A stretch of DNA of 64,000 nucleotides from Macrosoma leucophasiata (GCA_036365455.1 JAWQUS010000016.1:16329001-16393000), one strand, 5' to 3'; shown: positions 9,478 to 19,740, numbered from the stretch's first letter. Numbers and translations are program-made. The notes: a model not told the origin generated them from the sequence alone.

Positions 9478-9732
9478 TAGTGTGTTGCTAAAACTTCGCG
9501 AGCTATACTTTATTGCATAGAGCAACACGGGCCACCGGCCGCGGTGGACCGGAGGGGAGTAGCCATATGCAGGACCCTCTGTCGAAGTACAAGCGCAAAT
9601 GGTCCTATGCCTGTCTCACCTGTCCTTTTCACCTTCCTTGGTTTCGGGCAGACTGAGACCGAGACCATGGATTTAAATATTATTTTAGTTCAATATAAGC
9701 GAGATAAATTCGAAAACTAGTGTTATTCGAAT
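9478..9732 (+). mobile_element. Miniature Penelope-like copy, interrupted
   Basis: Diverged ends-only relative of the element at 4664. The left part TTGCTAAAACTTCGCGAGCT and right part AATATAAGCGAGATAAATTC...TTATTCGAA are separated by a partial hAT-type MITE. The flanks GACTCTGTTAACA (9465-9477) and GACTCTGTAAACA (9733-9745) agree at 12 of 13 positions, matching the 13-bp duplications of the other two copies. Confidence 0.6.
9516..9625. mobile_element. hAT-type MITE, partial copy
   Basis: Left terminus CATAGAGCAACACGGGCCAC and the following GGGGAGTAGCCATATGCAGG match the complete copies at 5642 and 22626. The right terminus is absent. It lies inside the miniature Penelope-like copy, so it inserted later. 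Confidence 0.7.
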
Positions 9733-9828
9733 GACTCTGTAAACATTCATTAGACATGGACGTTATGATGAAACCGCAGAAATATATTTGAATTTTGAAA
9801 ATATATCAGTATAATATAATAATAATAA

Positions 9829-10164
9829 ATAATGGCAACCCATTAAACGTCCCACTGCTGGGCACGAGTCTCTCCCCTTACTCCACCTCGCTGCTCCAAT
9901 GCGGGTTGGTGGAGATACGGGTTAGTGGCCAACCTACTGTCGGATGTTTTCAAACCGCCCATAAGGCCTCCGACAAGGTTTAGCGACTGCTATCTATCGA
10001 TAGCAACCGGGACCGACGGCTTAACGTGCCCTCCGAAGCACGGAAACGCGCATTTTTAATTTGCCACTAGCGGTCACCCATCACACACCCGTCCGCGCCC
10101 GTATCGCTTAACCAAGTAGATCGCTTACGATCTACAACAGCCGCTGGGCCATGCACGCCATTAG
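9829..10164 (-). mobile_element. SINE with 5S rRNA-like block, copy 2
   Basis: Same family as 8246-8612. The minus-strand head TGGCCCAGCGGCTG and the 5S-like run (GGTTAAGCGATACGGGCG, GATGGGTGACCGC) lie at about 10070-10155. The TGGGTGACCGC here matches the eukaryotic 5S C-box wording better than copy 1 does. The body has lost a short piece near 9880. Confidence 0.7.
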
Positions 10165-11529
10165 TTAGTGCGGTAGTAGCGGTTAGTGAATACTATAACC
10201 TATTATCTTCCATCTTCAAGCTATTGTCTGAAATATTCCCCCGTGTTTGTTTCTACAATGTTTATTATAGCAATAAACGCCTAGACTCTTGCTAACCATA
10301 ACTCGTTATGAAGAGGGTTTAAGAATTAGGTTTGGGAACGTCAAGTGTTCCTAAATGCTGTTTACATATGGGAGCGATACGCTTATTCCCGGCTTCTCAT
10401 AAACTGTTAGTGAAATGTGAATTGTATAATGTGCTTTAGTTTAGCTAAAACAGAAACATTAAATAACTATAATGTGCACAAATTTAACAATTGTAACTTC
10501 ACACCTTTTTTCTCTTGCGAGGTTGGCGTAGTTATATGTGTAAATATATTCGTGCACTCATGTATGCATGTTAATTCGCCCACCACTTTAGCTCACCTCT
10601 GTCTCTCAAGTTCAAAATGATCCAAATGACTTTCATTGGACATGAAATTGTGGATGGAAGTAGGTACAGAAATCTGTTTTAATACCCAACTATCTTCAGA
10701 GCCTTCATCCTGAAATGAATATGCCCTCATATATGCACGAATAGAAAATTTACCACCCATTTTGTTCATCTTACCAGACCTAATACTCGACTCGCCGTCT
10801 TTTGTATAGTCTCAAGTATGAATCGACTTCATCGATATACAACAAAAATGAACAGATTTATGAAACCACAAAAATCTATTTATAAGTAGAAAATATGGAA
10901 GCGTATGCGACACGTTCCGTGTTTATGTATCAAGAACGAAATGATAACTCGTTGAAAACAGGGTAATTAGGTTTAGGAATGTAAAGTGTTCGTAAATGCT
11001 GTTTACATGTGCAAGTGGTGTGCTAAATCACAGCTCCTTGTAAGTTATACGCTAAGAGTTATCTGCCAGCTATCTTGAGTAACCTTTCATCCTGAAATAC
11101 CGCCCGTATATTATATATCCCTGTATTCACATAATGAACGCCTAGAAGATTTACACAAGCTCGGTAAACGCTACGTGTTTATGTATCCAGAAACTCAAAA
11201 ATTCATTTAATCACTTGGAAATAATAGAATTTTCTTGTGATAGGTCAAATTACAAAATATAAATAACTGATACGTTGATTAATATGTAAAAGTAAACAAA
11301 AATAAAATAAATAATGGTCCAAAAATACTTACCTAATAATAAAAATATGTGTCAACAGAATGTTCCATACCCTAGTTTATAAACGGCAAGATATGACTAA
11401 ATAAAATAATACGGAAGAAGAAGAACGGAATCATAACTCGTTTTGAAGAGGGTAATTAGGTTTAGGAACGTAAAGTGTTGCTAAATGTGCCAGTGATGCG
11501 CTAAATCTCGGTTCATTGTAAATTATTAA

Positions 11530-11830
11530 ACATTGCACCATCCGCAGAAGAGAGAAGTTCCACCCGCACAGATTGGATACTAGGAGGTATTCAACAGTCC
11601 GATTCGCGCGTACATTCTTACCTAGAACTTGCACCTCATGGAACGAACTTCCCTCTGAGGTATTCCCCCGGCGCTACAATAGTTACTATAGGGTTTTCAA
11701 AACTGGCGTTAAAAGGGTCCTTCAAGGCTGGCAACTCTCCTGGTGTTGCAAATGTTTATAGGCGACGGTAATCACTTTCCATCAGGTGGCTCGTCTGTAT
11801 GTCTGTCAAAACTTTAGAAGTTAAAAAAAA
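11530..11830 (+). mobile_element. CR1/Jockey-type LINE, C-terminal remnant
   Basis: The frame 11573-11761 reads YSTVRFARTFLPRTCTSWNE followed by LPSEVFPRRYN and VFKTGVKRVLQGW. This is the usual end of the reverse transcriptase protein in CR1/Jockey-like LINEs (.LWNELP..VFP.RY....FK..V...L). The same block is found at 54616-54768 on +. The 3' sequence GGCGACGG..ATCACTT and CATCAGGTGGC is shared too. Truncated and non-functional; clade not certain. Confidence 0.65.
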
Positions 11831-12408
11831 TACGCTTAAAGTTATCTTCCTTTAGTAAGCCTACATCCTGAAATATCGCCCCATATCTCTGTATTCACAT
11901 AAATGTTTCATGCAGTAATGAACGCTAGAAGCTTTACACAAGCTCGGTAAATGTTATGTTCCTAGAACGGAATTATAACTCGTTACGAAGAGAGTAATTA
12001 GGTTTAGGAACTTAAAGTGTTTCTCAATGTTGTTTACATTAGCCTGCGACACACTAAATCCTGGCTCCTTGTTTAAATTATTTGCAAAATGTGACATAAA
12101 TTTTCACCGTTTTATAGAATCTTTTTAATTTAAATTAATAAAAAGCGTAAGTACGTGACGAGGCACTGCTATAACGTAAGGTTCCGTTGGGCGACTAAGC
12201 CTTCTATATGCCTACTTATATCCCTATTACCATGAAATTCTAATTCCACACTTACTAATACCACCATTTAGCTGACCTCTGCCAGTCTAGCTTAGCTCTA
12301 TTTGGTTTAAAAATTATTTTATACTAGCCCTTCCCTATATTAGCCCTAGGTGGAAAATAGTGAACACTGCTATTTTCCATTGTGCGCTATTGTGTTCCGA
12401 TCGGGTGG

Positions 12409-12580
12409 TATGTATCTTCACGCCAAGTCGCTCACGGGGTAGACAGAGAGGAAGGAGCGCCAGATATCCCGGTCCTGGCATACCTCTCGTGCTTCTTCTA
12501 CATTCATCATTATCTTCATACATCCACGCCGATTTCTAAAATTCTTGACCCACCCTCAGGCAGTAGGTACTCTGTATAAT
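12409..12580 (-). mobile_element. SINE-D copy
   Basis: Reverse-complement member of a repeat whose 3' end is GGCGTGAAGATACATAC (here inverted at 12409-12427). The body has CCGGGATATCTGGCGC and GCACGAGAGG. Other copies are at 23510, 45598 and 60066. Confidence 0.6.
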
Positions 12581-12599
12581 CAATAATGATATGAGTACA

Positions 12600-13690
12600 A
12601 TAAAAGCACAGCATACCTACATAATATAATATCACTGTCTAAAAAAAACGAACGTGTTAATATAATATTATGTATGTCTGTGTAATATATTATTTATCCT
12701 TTGCTGACATACGAATGAAATAGGCGTTCAAGATTTATCGAAATCGTTGATTTAGCGATTCGCAGTATGCTGCGAATCGCTAAATTGCTAAATTCCAAGT
12801 GGACCATTTGTTTCTCATTATAGCAAATATGATTAATATATGTTTGGATATACCTAATTTAAATATTGAAATCCAGCATATTTTGAAACCACCGTCGTAA
12901 TTATAATAACTCGTATTTGTGTAAAATAATATTTAATGTTATCGAATATGAACCCGTTGGCAAAATACTTTGGATTTTTGTGAACATAATGTATTCGGTC
13001 AACCAAATTGAGTGTGATTTGTAAATTAAGGCTATTTTTATTTTTCATTAAGCAGCAATTTATAGCTTACTGACTTGGTTTACTGCAGATAGAGCTCCTA
13101 TGACGAAGCTGGAGGGCGTAGGTATCTTTGCAAAGTGGTTATGTTATTTATTAGCTAGTTAGATTTAAACTTTTTATTACGTTAGATTAAAACTTTTTAT
13201 TACGGTAGATTTAATCTATTTAAGTTCTGATAAGTTATCATTGTCATCTCGAAGATAACTACGAACCATATAACAACTCTCCTATTCAAAATAATTAATT
13301 ATTCTCATTATAAATTTGTCACCTTACTTTTTCGATAATCTAACAAATACGGTCCGTAGTAAAATCTGGCTGGAATCCAGGTCAAGCTTTTAAAATCCGG
13401 ACTAAACCTGATTTATCCGAACGGGCTCGGATTTAGACAGTAATTCTTGGGTAGGTGAGGTGGAAGTAAACTTATATCTAGTGATTATAAATTATCAGAT
13501 TTATACTAATCCTTAAGTGTAGGTACCTATGTGCTTTAGTAAAATTCAAAGGCATGTAAAGAAAAGCATTGATTTTTCCGCACTCACAATTGTCATACCG
13601 TTTATACTACATACCACTTTACTTAATCTTAATTTTAAACTTATTTTTACCACTTATTTTTTTTTTGATTATGTAATCCAGGGTGCAATT
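12600..13690. other. Non-coding stretch with one small palindrome
   Basis: No gene or known element. It holds a perfect 16-bp inverted repeat with a 4-base loop (12750-12765 and 12770-12785). The remainder is probably the intron upstream of the exon at 13852. Confidence 0.55.
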
Positions 13691-13694
13691 CAGG

Positions 13695-13767
13695 GAGTAA
13701 AAGTTTGTGAATTTCGAAATTCGCGTAGTGCGTCTACGCGAATTTCGTAATTCACAAAATTTTACTC
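13695..13767. repeat. Long inverted repeat
   Basis: Arms of about 33 bp (13695-13727 and 13734-13767) with one or two mismatches and a 6-base loop. They contain the inner palindrome AATTTCGAAATTCGCGTAG. It ends about 85 bp before a predicted splice acceptor. Confidence 0.8.
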
Positions 13768-13851
13768 GTCGCTGTCTAATTTCGAATGAATCAGCAAAAA
13801 ATATTTTGTGCTCATTTTTTAACATTAACCATGAAATGTTTTTGTTTTCAG

Positions 13852-14004
13852 GTATTCAAACGGCTCAACGGTGAAGTGCGGCTTGAACTTTGCAAAAAAA
13901 CTTCAGTTTATTTCATAACGACTGTAGACTGAAAGTCCCGAGAAAAGTGCAGTTTGAAACTCGCAGCATGAGAACTTTGGGAGTGGTTGGAACGTGATTT
14001 AACT
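13852..14004 (+). other. 5' untranslated part of a predicted exon
   Basis: A pyrimidine-rich tract ending TTTTTGTTTTCAG (13839-13851) is a good splice acceptor. From 13852 to the first in-frame ATG at 14005 the sequence is richer in C and G than its surroundings, as expected of an untranslated leader. The exon's promoter and first exon lie further upstream, possibly outside the window. Confidence 0.55.
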
Positions 14005-14095
14005 ATGTGTAGTGACGTTGCTATGGCACGGCGAACTGGACTTTTGCTTGTGTTGTGGGTTGCTTTCATCCCTTTACATCGAGCTGATAATTTGG
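14005..14095 (+). CDS. First coding exon of a secreted or membrane protein (partial)
   Basis: The frame opens MCSDVAMARRTGLLLVLWVA and continues FIPLHRADNL, ending at AATTTGG before the splice donor GTAAGTTTTT (14096 on). A second in-frame ATG at 14023 gives MARRTGLL. The arrangement of two arginines, a hydrophobic core LLLVLWVAFI and a polar end HRAD is a typical signal peptide, with cleavage plausible after the Ala at codon 27. The exon ends in phase 1. A splice acceptor precedes the 5' untranslated part (13851), so this is not the first exon. The gene is not recognised. No following exon was identified in the remaining 50 kb, which suggests a very long intron or exons too short to recognise. 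Confidence 0.6.
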
Positions 14096-14099
14096 GTAA

Positions 14100-14440
14100 G
14101 TTTTTTATGTTATAAAGGTACGAGTAGGAAAAGACGTGACATATTGGTGAAATTTCCGATGTTTCTGACCCAAACTGAAAATCAAAATCTGAAATAGATA
14201 CTGATCAAGAGATTGGTATAATCCGTTTTGGAATAAGTAGTTGTTGGTGGAAATAGGGAGTTGTAGTTGAGCTTATTTTTTTCATCGCAACATTGCATAT
14301 TGTCGACAAGTCTGGGTACATTTTCGAGAAATCTAGAATTTACTAGTAAGAACTCATTAGCTAAGAACTTTGGGAGTTGTTTGTCATAACGACAAAAAGG
14401 AAAATGTAAATAGGTCATATAAGTACGTAGGTAAATATTC
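14100..14440. other. Intron start, nothing recognised
   Basis: Follows the predicted donor site. Overlapping minus-strand open frames have no recognisable motif. Confidence 0.5.
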
Positions 14441-14444
14441 AATA

Positions 14445-14519
14445 GGCGCGTCCACATAGAGCGAGCAGCCTCGTGGGGGCATTTGCCGTGCGAGGCAGCT
14501 CGCTCTGTGTGGACGTGCC
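14445..14519. mobile_element. GC-rich foldback element
   Basis: 29-bp arms (14445-14473 and 14491-14519) beginning GGCGCGTCCACATAGAGC pair almost perfectly around a 17-base loop. The GC content stands out from the flanks. It is probably a small foldback transposon; no clear target duplication was found. Confidence 0.65.
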
Positions 14520-14583
14520 TCGGTTATAGCGCGTGACCGCAGGCCGGGCCATGTAGTGTCGGTAAGTATTAAAATGTTTTGCC

Positions 14584-14865
14584 TGTGAGCTCCAGTGACG
14601 GAGCTCGCGGATGTAGGCACCACCATATTAACTTATATTCTTGCCGCTAAATGGTAGTGTTCAGCACTATCGTGTTCCGGTCAGGGTAATGTATGGCCTG
14701 TAATTTTCTGCACAGAGGCTAACACCTTAGGCCTCAGGAGTGGTAACGCATCTGCGTTTTGACCTCTGATCTTTGTGTAAGTGTCTATAGGCTGCAGTCA
14801 TCACTTAACATCAATGTGAATTGCATGCTTGTTTTCCTCTTTCATTACATAAAAAAAAAACAAAA
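14584..14865 (+). mobile_element. SINE-A, near full length
   Basis: Runs from GAGCTCCAGTGACGGAGC through TAGTGTTCAGCACTATCG and GGCTGCAGTCATCACTTA to an A-rich tail (CATTACATAAAAAAAAAA). Subfamily I. A more diverged piece, 14872-14993, repeats the 3' half. Confidence 0.75.
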
Positions 14866-15949
14866 CAATTTAGGCAAGGGTGGCAATACATCTGCATTCT
14901 GACCTCCGGTTCTTATAAAGATGTTTATAGGCTGCAAACGTTACTTTTAATCGAAGTGTATTAAATCAACCTTCATTACATGAAAAAACAAATGTTTTAA
15001 GAGCAAAAGAAGATGAAAACAAAACTATAATAATTATAGTGCAACAATAAAGGTCCATAATTAGGTACATACGTGTGTCTATAGGCTGGTTGTTGTTTCA
15101 TAAAAGTTTAAGAACCCCAAGAAGAGATAAGTCAATTCGATCTCACTAGCTGTTCCTGTTTGAGGTCATCCCAAATTAGTCTTAATTCAATTGACTGTGT
15201 CCAAATTGGTTTAGCGGAAAAAGGTTTCTTATTTATTTGTGTTATTCCTTAAATTATTAGGAAAAGTGGGTACTATGCAATTATACAGTCTGATTTGATT
15301 TTGTTCGTTAATAAAGTTAATGGTAAGCTAGTAACCTACTAAATCGATTAATCGAAGCTTTGATAATCGGCAAAGATTATATTGCATAAATTAGTAATCT
15401 GCTTAAACTATAGACTTTTTTTTACTGGTGACAAACGCAGAGGTATCAATACAAAGGCGTAATCACTCCTGAAGCCTTCGATTTTTTACTTATGTAGGTA
15501 CCGAAAATCTTGGGGACAAAAATTTATCAGATTCATTATATTCAAGGCGGTATTAAATATGATTTCAATTGTTGTAACATGTAACCACACCATAACGGTT
15601 CGAATGAGCACCTAAACTCGTAAGGGGAATTTCACAAAGTAGGTCAGAACCTGCGGATCAGAAAGTCCTATATTGCTGAGCGCAACATTTTGGCACATAT
15701 ATTAGAATATGCAGTGGTGCCGACGACCACAACTGAAACTATAACACCGGTGAAAACATCGGGTTATATTTAACATTTTCATAAATACAATTAAAGTAGC
15801 TTGCTAAACAGATTAAGTTTGCGAAACCTGGGATGGTTTTGTACAAAGCTTTAATCTGAATCAAAACTTTAGATGTTCCTTACTGTAGCCGCGTTGCTGG
15901 CCATGCTGAAACTTAACGGTATATTAGTTTGTTATTTATCAGAATCAGA

Positions 15950-16200
15950 ATCAGAAACTCATTTATTCATTTAGGGTGACAGGCACCTCTTATGACACGT
16001 CAAAAAACAAACAAAATAAATTAAAGTGAACAACAATTGATGTACATGTCAAACAAGATAAAAAATATATGTAAAGTCAAGAATATCACTAAGATAAAAC
16101 TAAATGTATTATACTAATGTAAAATAGTATATCAGTAGAATGTCTCATTTCCCCTTTACAAATTGATAACAAAGAGTAAAAAGAAAAGAAAAAGAGTCAT
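15950..16200 (-). mobile_element. LINE 3' end fragment
   Basis: The (AATCAG)n AACTCATTTATTC start resembles the inverted 3' end of the LINE at 16371, with a different hexamer. The following GGTGACAGGCACCTCTTATG looks like LINE 3' untranslated sequence. No coding part is present. Confidence 0.4.
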
Positions 16201-16370
16201 TCTTTGTCATTTATTTAGTACTACTTCAATTTTATATCGAATAGGTATATATTGAAGTCTCAATGCAGATACGTTGTCAGTTTGTCACTTCTGAAGCCTA
16301 AAATCTTTTACTTTGTGCTTCTTCTTCTTCGTGTCAACGACTTCACAGCGAAATCTATTAAGTTTTAAGG

Positions 16371-16746
16371 AATCATAATCATAATCATAATCATAATCAT
16401 AATCATAATCATAATCATTTATTTACCAGAATGTAGTGGGTACATGTAGGTACAGATGGTGAGGTAATAACATTAAAGCACTATCACATTCTACCATTAC
16501 AATGGTGTGTAAAATATCCATAAACTTAACTAAATAGTATGTCAAAATATTATTATTGTAATTCGAATATTTATAATTAATTAATGTCAAAGTTATTATT
16601 ACAAATTGTGGTCATCTAATTGAGATATTATTACAGCGATAAAGTTTATTGAAGATTTTAATAAATTAATTTAAATATTTAGCATTACTTTAGGATAATA
16701 ATAATAATATATATTTATTTAGTCAAATTATTGAGTCATTAATAAA
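16371..16746 (-). mobile_element. 3' untranslated region and hexamer tail of LINE
   Basis: On the minus strand the reverse transcriptase frame is followed by about 330 bp of AT-rich sequence, then by a perfect (ATGATT)n tail of about eight units (16371-16418). Short tandem tails of this kind terminate many CR1/Jockey-like LINEs in insects. Confidence 0.75.
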
Positions 16747-18534
16747 TTATAATATTGTTTTATGTGTCATATAATCCTTTAAGTCATAAAAACAATGTTG
16801 ATGTAGCCATTGAGTCAGTTTTTTTTTAAATAATGGTAATTGTGTTTCTTTAAGCGTCGTCGGTAATTTATTGTAGACTCTTATGGCGTTAACATAAGCA
16901 TTCCTCTTATGCAATTCAATCCTATATTGTGGTATAAACAGTTTAAATTGATTTCTGGCCCTAGCATTTCTACTTGTATATTCGGAATTAAGTTTAAAAT
17001 AACATGGATGCTGCTTTACAAAGACACATAGCTCTCTAATATACATGCAAGCTAACGGTAAGATACGAAATTTTTCAAATAAGGGCTTACAACTGTCTAA
17101 GCACCAAGCTCCACAAATGGCTCTTACACATTTTTTTTGGACAACAAAAGCTTTATTAATTGCAACTGAATTTCCCCACAATAAAAGACCATAGGCTAGC
17201 ACAGGGGAAACATATCCATGGTACGCAGTTAGAGCTGCTTCTGTTGAGACAGTTTGACGTAATTTTTTTATTGCATATACAAACCTATCTAGCTTGTCGC
17301 AAACATACTCAATATGAGATTTCCAGTCACAATTTTTATCAATTATCAATCCTAAGAATTTCGTGGAGTCAATTTCATTAATTTTATTATTTTCGTAAGT
17401 TATATTAAGGTCAATAGGTTTTTTTCTGTAAGTCTGGAATTGAATTAGATTAGTTTTATTGATATTGATTTTTAAATTATTGTTTTTTAACCAGGCAATT
17501 ATATTACTGAGCGCTTCATTTATACTTATTTCATATCCATTTATATCATTACATTTCACTATAAGTGTAGTGTCGTCGGCGAATAATACTGTTTTGTGGT
17601 GCGTAACATTCGGTAGATCGTTAATATTGATTAAGAATAGTAATGGTCCCAAAACACTTCCTTGAGGCACACCGTAGTTATTTGTCCTGAAATCTGATTG
17701 ACTATATATTTTAGTTCCATTCACTATTTTAGCTATTTTCACACATTGGGTTCGATCTGACAGATAGCTTTTAATCCATTCGTTTGCAATACCTCTGATA
17801 CCATATTTATCGAGCTTATATAATAGTAGCTTGTGGTCCACAAAATCAAAAGCTTTGCTCATATCTAAAAATACTGCAGCAATCGCTTTATTGTCATTGA
17901 TTGCTTCTGTTACTGTTTTAATTAAGTCAAAACATGCTAACGAAGTGGAACTATTCTTACGAAAGCCGAATTGTTCGTTTTTTAATAAATTGTGACCCAT
18001 AAAAAAGTCCTGAAGTCTTTTATACATGACCTTTTCAAATACTTTTGATAATACTGGAATTAATGTAACGGGGCGATAATTATTGAGATCTGTCGCATCT
18101 CCCTTTTTAAAAAGTGGTTTAATTACTGACTTTTTTAATATATTGGGATATGTACCTTCCTCTAGTGATCTATTGATGATAAAACTCAATGGTTCGCTTA
18201 TATATTTAGCACATAACTTCAGAGAGCGTGTATTAATACCATCATTGCCTACTGAGTTAGTATTTTTAAGATTATTAATTATTCTAAAAATTTCCATTGA
18301 ATCAGTTGGTTTTAAAAATATTGAATTCGAATTGCATACATTGATAGATTTATTAATGTCAATTATATTATAATTAAAATTATTGTCATTAGTCAAATTT
18401 ATAAAGAAATCATTAAATATTTTACACATGTCAAATGGATCGGTATATATTTGATCATTAAATATAATTTTGTCAATTTCAGAGCCCGTGTTTGCCTCAC
18501 TAATATTCTTATTAATGGTCCAATCTTGACCCAA
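16747..18534 (-). CDS. Non-LTR retrotransposon reverse transcriptase (5'-truncated)
   Basis: An uninterrupted 595-codon frame. RT motifs in order: IKPLFKKGDATDLNNYRPVT (near residue 140), VFEKVMYKRL, FGFRKNSSTSLACF, AVFLDMSKAFDFVDH, GVPQGSVLGPLLFLININDL (near 290) and the catalytic box FADD (near 315). After RT come ..VLAYGLLLWGNS and KKCVRAICGA, then a C-terminal LYNKLPTTLKE type block. There is no endonuclease domain and no RNase H; the protein begins in the linker before RT, so the copy was truncated at insertion, near 18537. The layout fits the CR1/Jockey group. It copies its own RNA at a nicked chromosomal target when complete. The open frame suggests a fairly recent copy. Promoterless, so probably inactive. 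Confidence 0.85.
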   Translation of the reverse strand: MGQDWTINKNISEANTGSEIDKIIFNDQIYTDPFDMCKIFNDFFINLTNDNNFNYNIIDINKSINVCNSNSIFLKPTDSMEIFRIINNLKNTNSVGNDGINTRSLKLCAKYISEPLSFIINRSLEEGTYPNILKKSVIKPLFKKGDATDLNNYRPVTLIPVLSKVFEKVMYKRLQDFFMGHNLLKNEQFGFRKNSSTSLACFDLIKTVTEAINDNKAIAAVFLDMSKAFDFVDHKLLLYKLDKYGIRGIANEWIKSYLSDRTQCVKIAKIVNGTKIYSQSDFRTNNYGVPQGSVLGPLLFLININDLPNVTHHKTVLFADDTTLIVKCNDINGYEISINEALSNIIAWLKNNNLKININKTNLIQFQTYRKKPIDLNITYENNKINEIDSTKFLGLIIDKNCDWKSHIEYVCDKLDRFVYAIKKLRQTVSTEAALTAYHGYVSPVLAYGLLLWGNSVAINKAFVVQKKCVRAICGAWCLDSCKPLFEKFRILPLACMYIRELCVFVKQHPCYFKLNSEYTSRNARARNQFKLFIPQYRIELHKRNAYVNAIRVYNKLPTTLKETQLPLFKKKLTQWLHQHCFYDLKDYMTHKTIL

Positions 18535-18540
18535 AACTTG

Positions 18541-18680
18541 GCAATGGCTACCGCATTATCGGTATCCCCGCTAAGGTCGCTTGTGGAGCAGCTAGTGGGA
18601 CACAGAAGGCAAAACATTAGATGAGCCATCGTCTGAACGGATTCTCTACAGTCGCACATCGTATCGTGTTTCGAGATGGT
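18541..18680 (-). mobile_element. Fragment of a different LINE C-terminus
   Basis: The minus frame reads MCDCRESVQTMAHLMFCLLC then SDLSGDTDNAVAIAKFWVK. The CDC.ES.QTM.HL pattern with a later NAVAIAKFW is typical of the cysteine-containing C-terminus of another LINE type. It abuts the truncated 5' end of the LINE at 16747-18534 in the same orientation. Confidence 0.6.
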
Positions 18681-18694
18681 AATACATTATTATG

Positions 18695-18870
18695 GCCCCG
18701 TAATAACTGTTAGAGTCACAGACACAATAACAGCTTAGATCTCAGGGGAGGCAACGCATCTGCATTTTAACCTCTGGTGTTTGTGTGGGTGTCTATAGGT
18801 TCATCAATGTGATAAATGTGACTGCATGCTTGATTGTCACCTTTATAACAAAAAAAATTAACGCGATGCT
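18695..18870 (+). mobile_element. SINE-A, diverged
   Basis: GGCCCCGTAATAACTGTTAG and GCAACGCATCTGCATTTT show SINE-A subfamily II-like sequence with an A-rich end near 18855. It has more substitutions than most copies. Confidence 0.5.
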
Positions 18871-19239
18871 GATGCGCGATGAGGCAGCACTGATAAATAG
18901 GGCTATGCGGTGTTGGCTAACCGTCAACCGTCAGCGCTGGAACTACACCAGTAAAAACATCGTGTTACAGCGCTTTCACACCCATATACCGTTTTAGTCC
19001 CATACGGGATCTCGTTTAGTGGCGTAATACCTGGAATTATTATGTACAAAACTTTACTCTGAACCACAAACTTTGGATGTTCCTTACTGTAACCGCGTTG
19101 CTAGCGATGCTGAAACTCCGTGGTATATTAGTTTAGGAATATTGACGCTTTAATTGTTACAATCCTTTCTTTACCAAGGTCTCAATACAGTCGTGTTGTC
19201 ACTCCTTAATAGAAGGGGTGCCCAAGAAGGTATTTTTGA

Positions 19240-19740
19240 ATTTACTCCCGCGAGTCAGATTTAGATAAAGACGTTTGACCACCATCTAACCTGATGGAAA
19301 ATGAAGATGTGGCCGAAGATGAAGCACGACAAGCGTGTAGAAGGTAGATTCTATTCACTCTAGACTTGAAAATTCCCAGGTTATAATTTTTCAACAATGA
19401 AGCCGGCAGAGTGTTCCATTCCTTGGCTGTTCGCATTATGAATGTAGAACCGAATCGTTTGGTTCGAATTATAGGAACATCTACTGTGTACGGATGATAT
19501 GCTGCCATTCTTCTAGATGTCCTGCTATAAAATGTACTCCACACACGATCGAAGTTGTGCTTGATATAAATTTAGCAACTGACGTGATGTGAAGTATCTC
19601 CGAACCTTATTTAGGACCCCATCCTTCATACCAGCTAGTTTAGCCTTGCTATCGAGATACCTTGCACCCAGTTCTGTACCTCCATCAAATCTATATCTGC
19701 GATTATTTGGTCTATTTTGTTTCTCACAAACGAAGCTGAA
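19240..19740 (-). mobile_element. CR1/Jockey-type LINE fragment
   Basis: One minus frame reads NRRYRFDGGTELGARYLDSK, AGMKDGVLNKVRRYFTSRQL and LNLYQAQLRSCVEY. After a frame shift it gives GSTFIMRTAKEWNTLPASLL and NLGIFKSRVNRI. These are the palm/thumb-distal and C-terminal parts of a LINE reverse transcriptase (..W..LPAS.....N..IFKSRVN). At least one frameshift breaks it. Remnant. Confidence 0.65.

Larger units (their letters stand above)
9115..12080 (+). repeat. Five-copy diverged local repeat
   Basis: A unit of about 200-300 bp recurs near 9115-9345, 10210-10400, 10700-11050, 11070-11530 and 11850-12080. Shared blocks in order are TGAAATATxxCCCxxATAT, AATGAACGCCTAGAAG, ACACAAGCTCGGTAAA, TTATGTAT, then AACTCGTTGCGAAGAGGGTA, TAATTAGGTTTAGGAACG and AAGTGTTCCTAAATGCTG. 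It occurs nowhere else in the window, and other elements have since inserted among the copies. No reading frame is conserved across copies. It may be a tandemly amplified piece of unique DNA. Confidence 0.7.

Noticed and set aside
9115..12080. CRISPR-like or satellite array
   Set aside because: Spacing is irregular (about 500-1000 bp), copies are diverged and the organism is eukaryotic.
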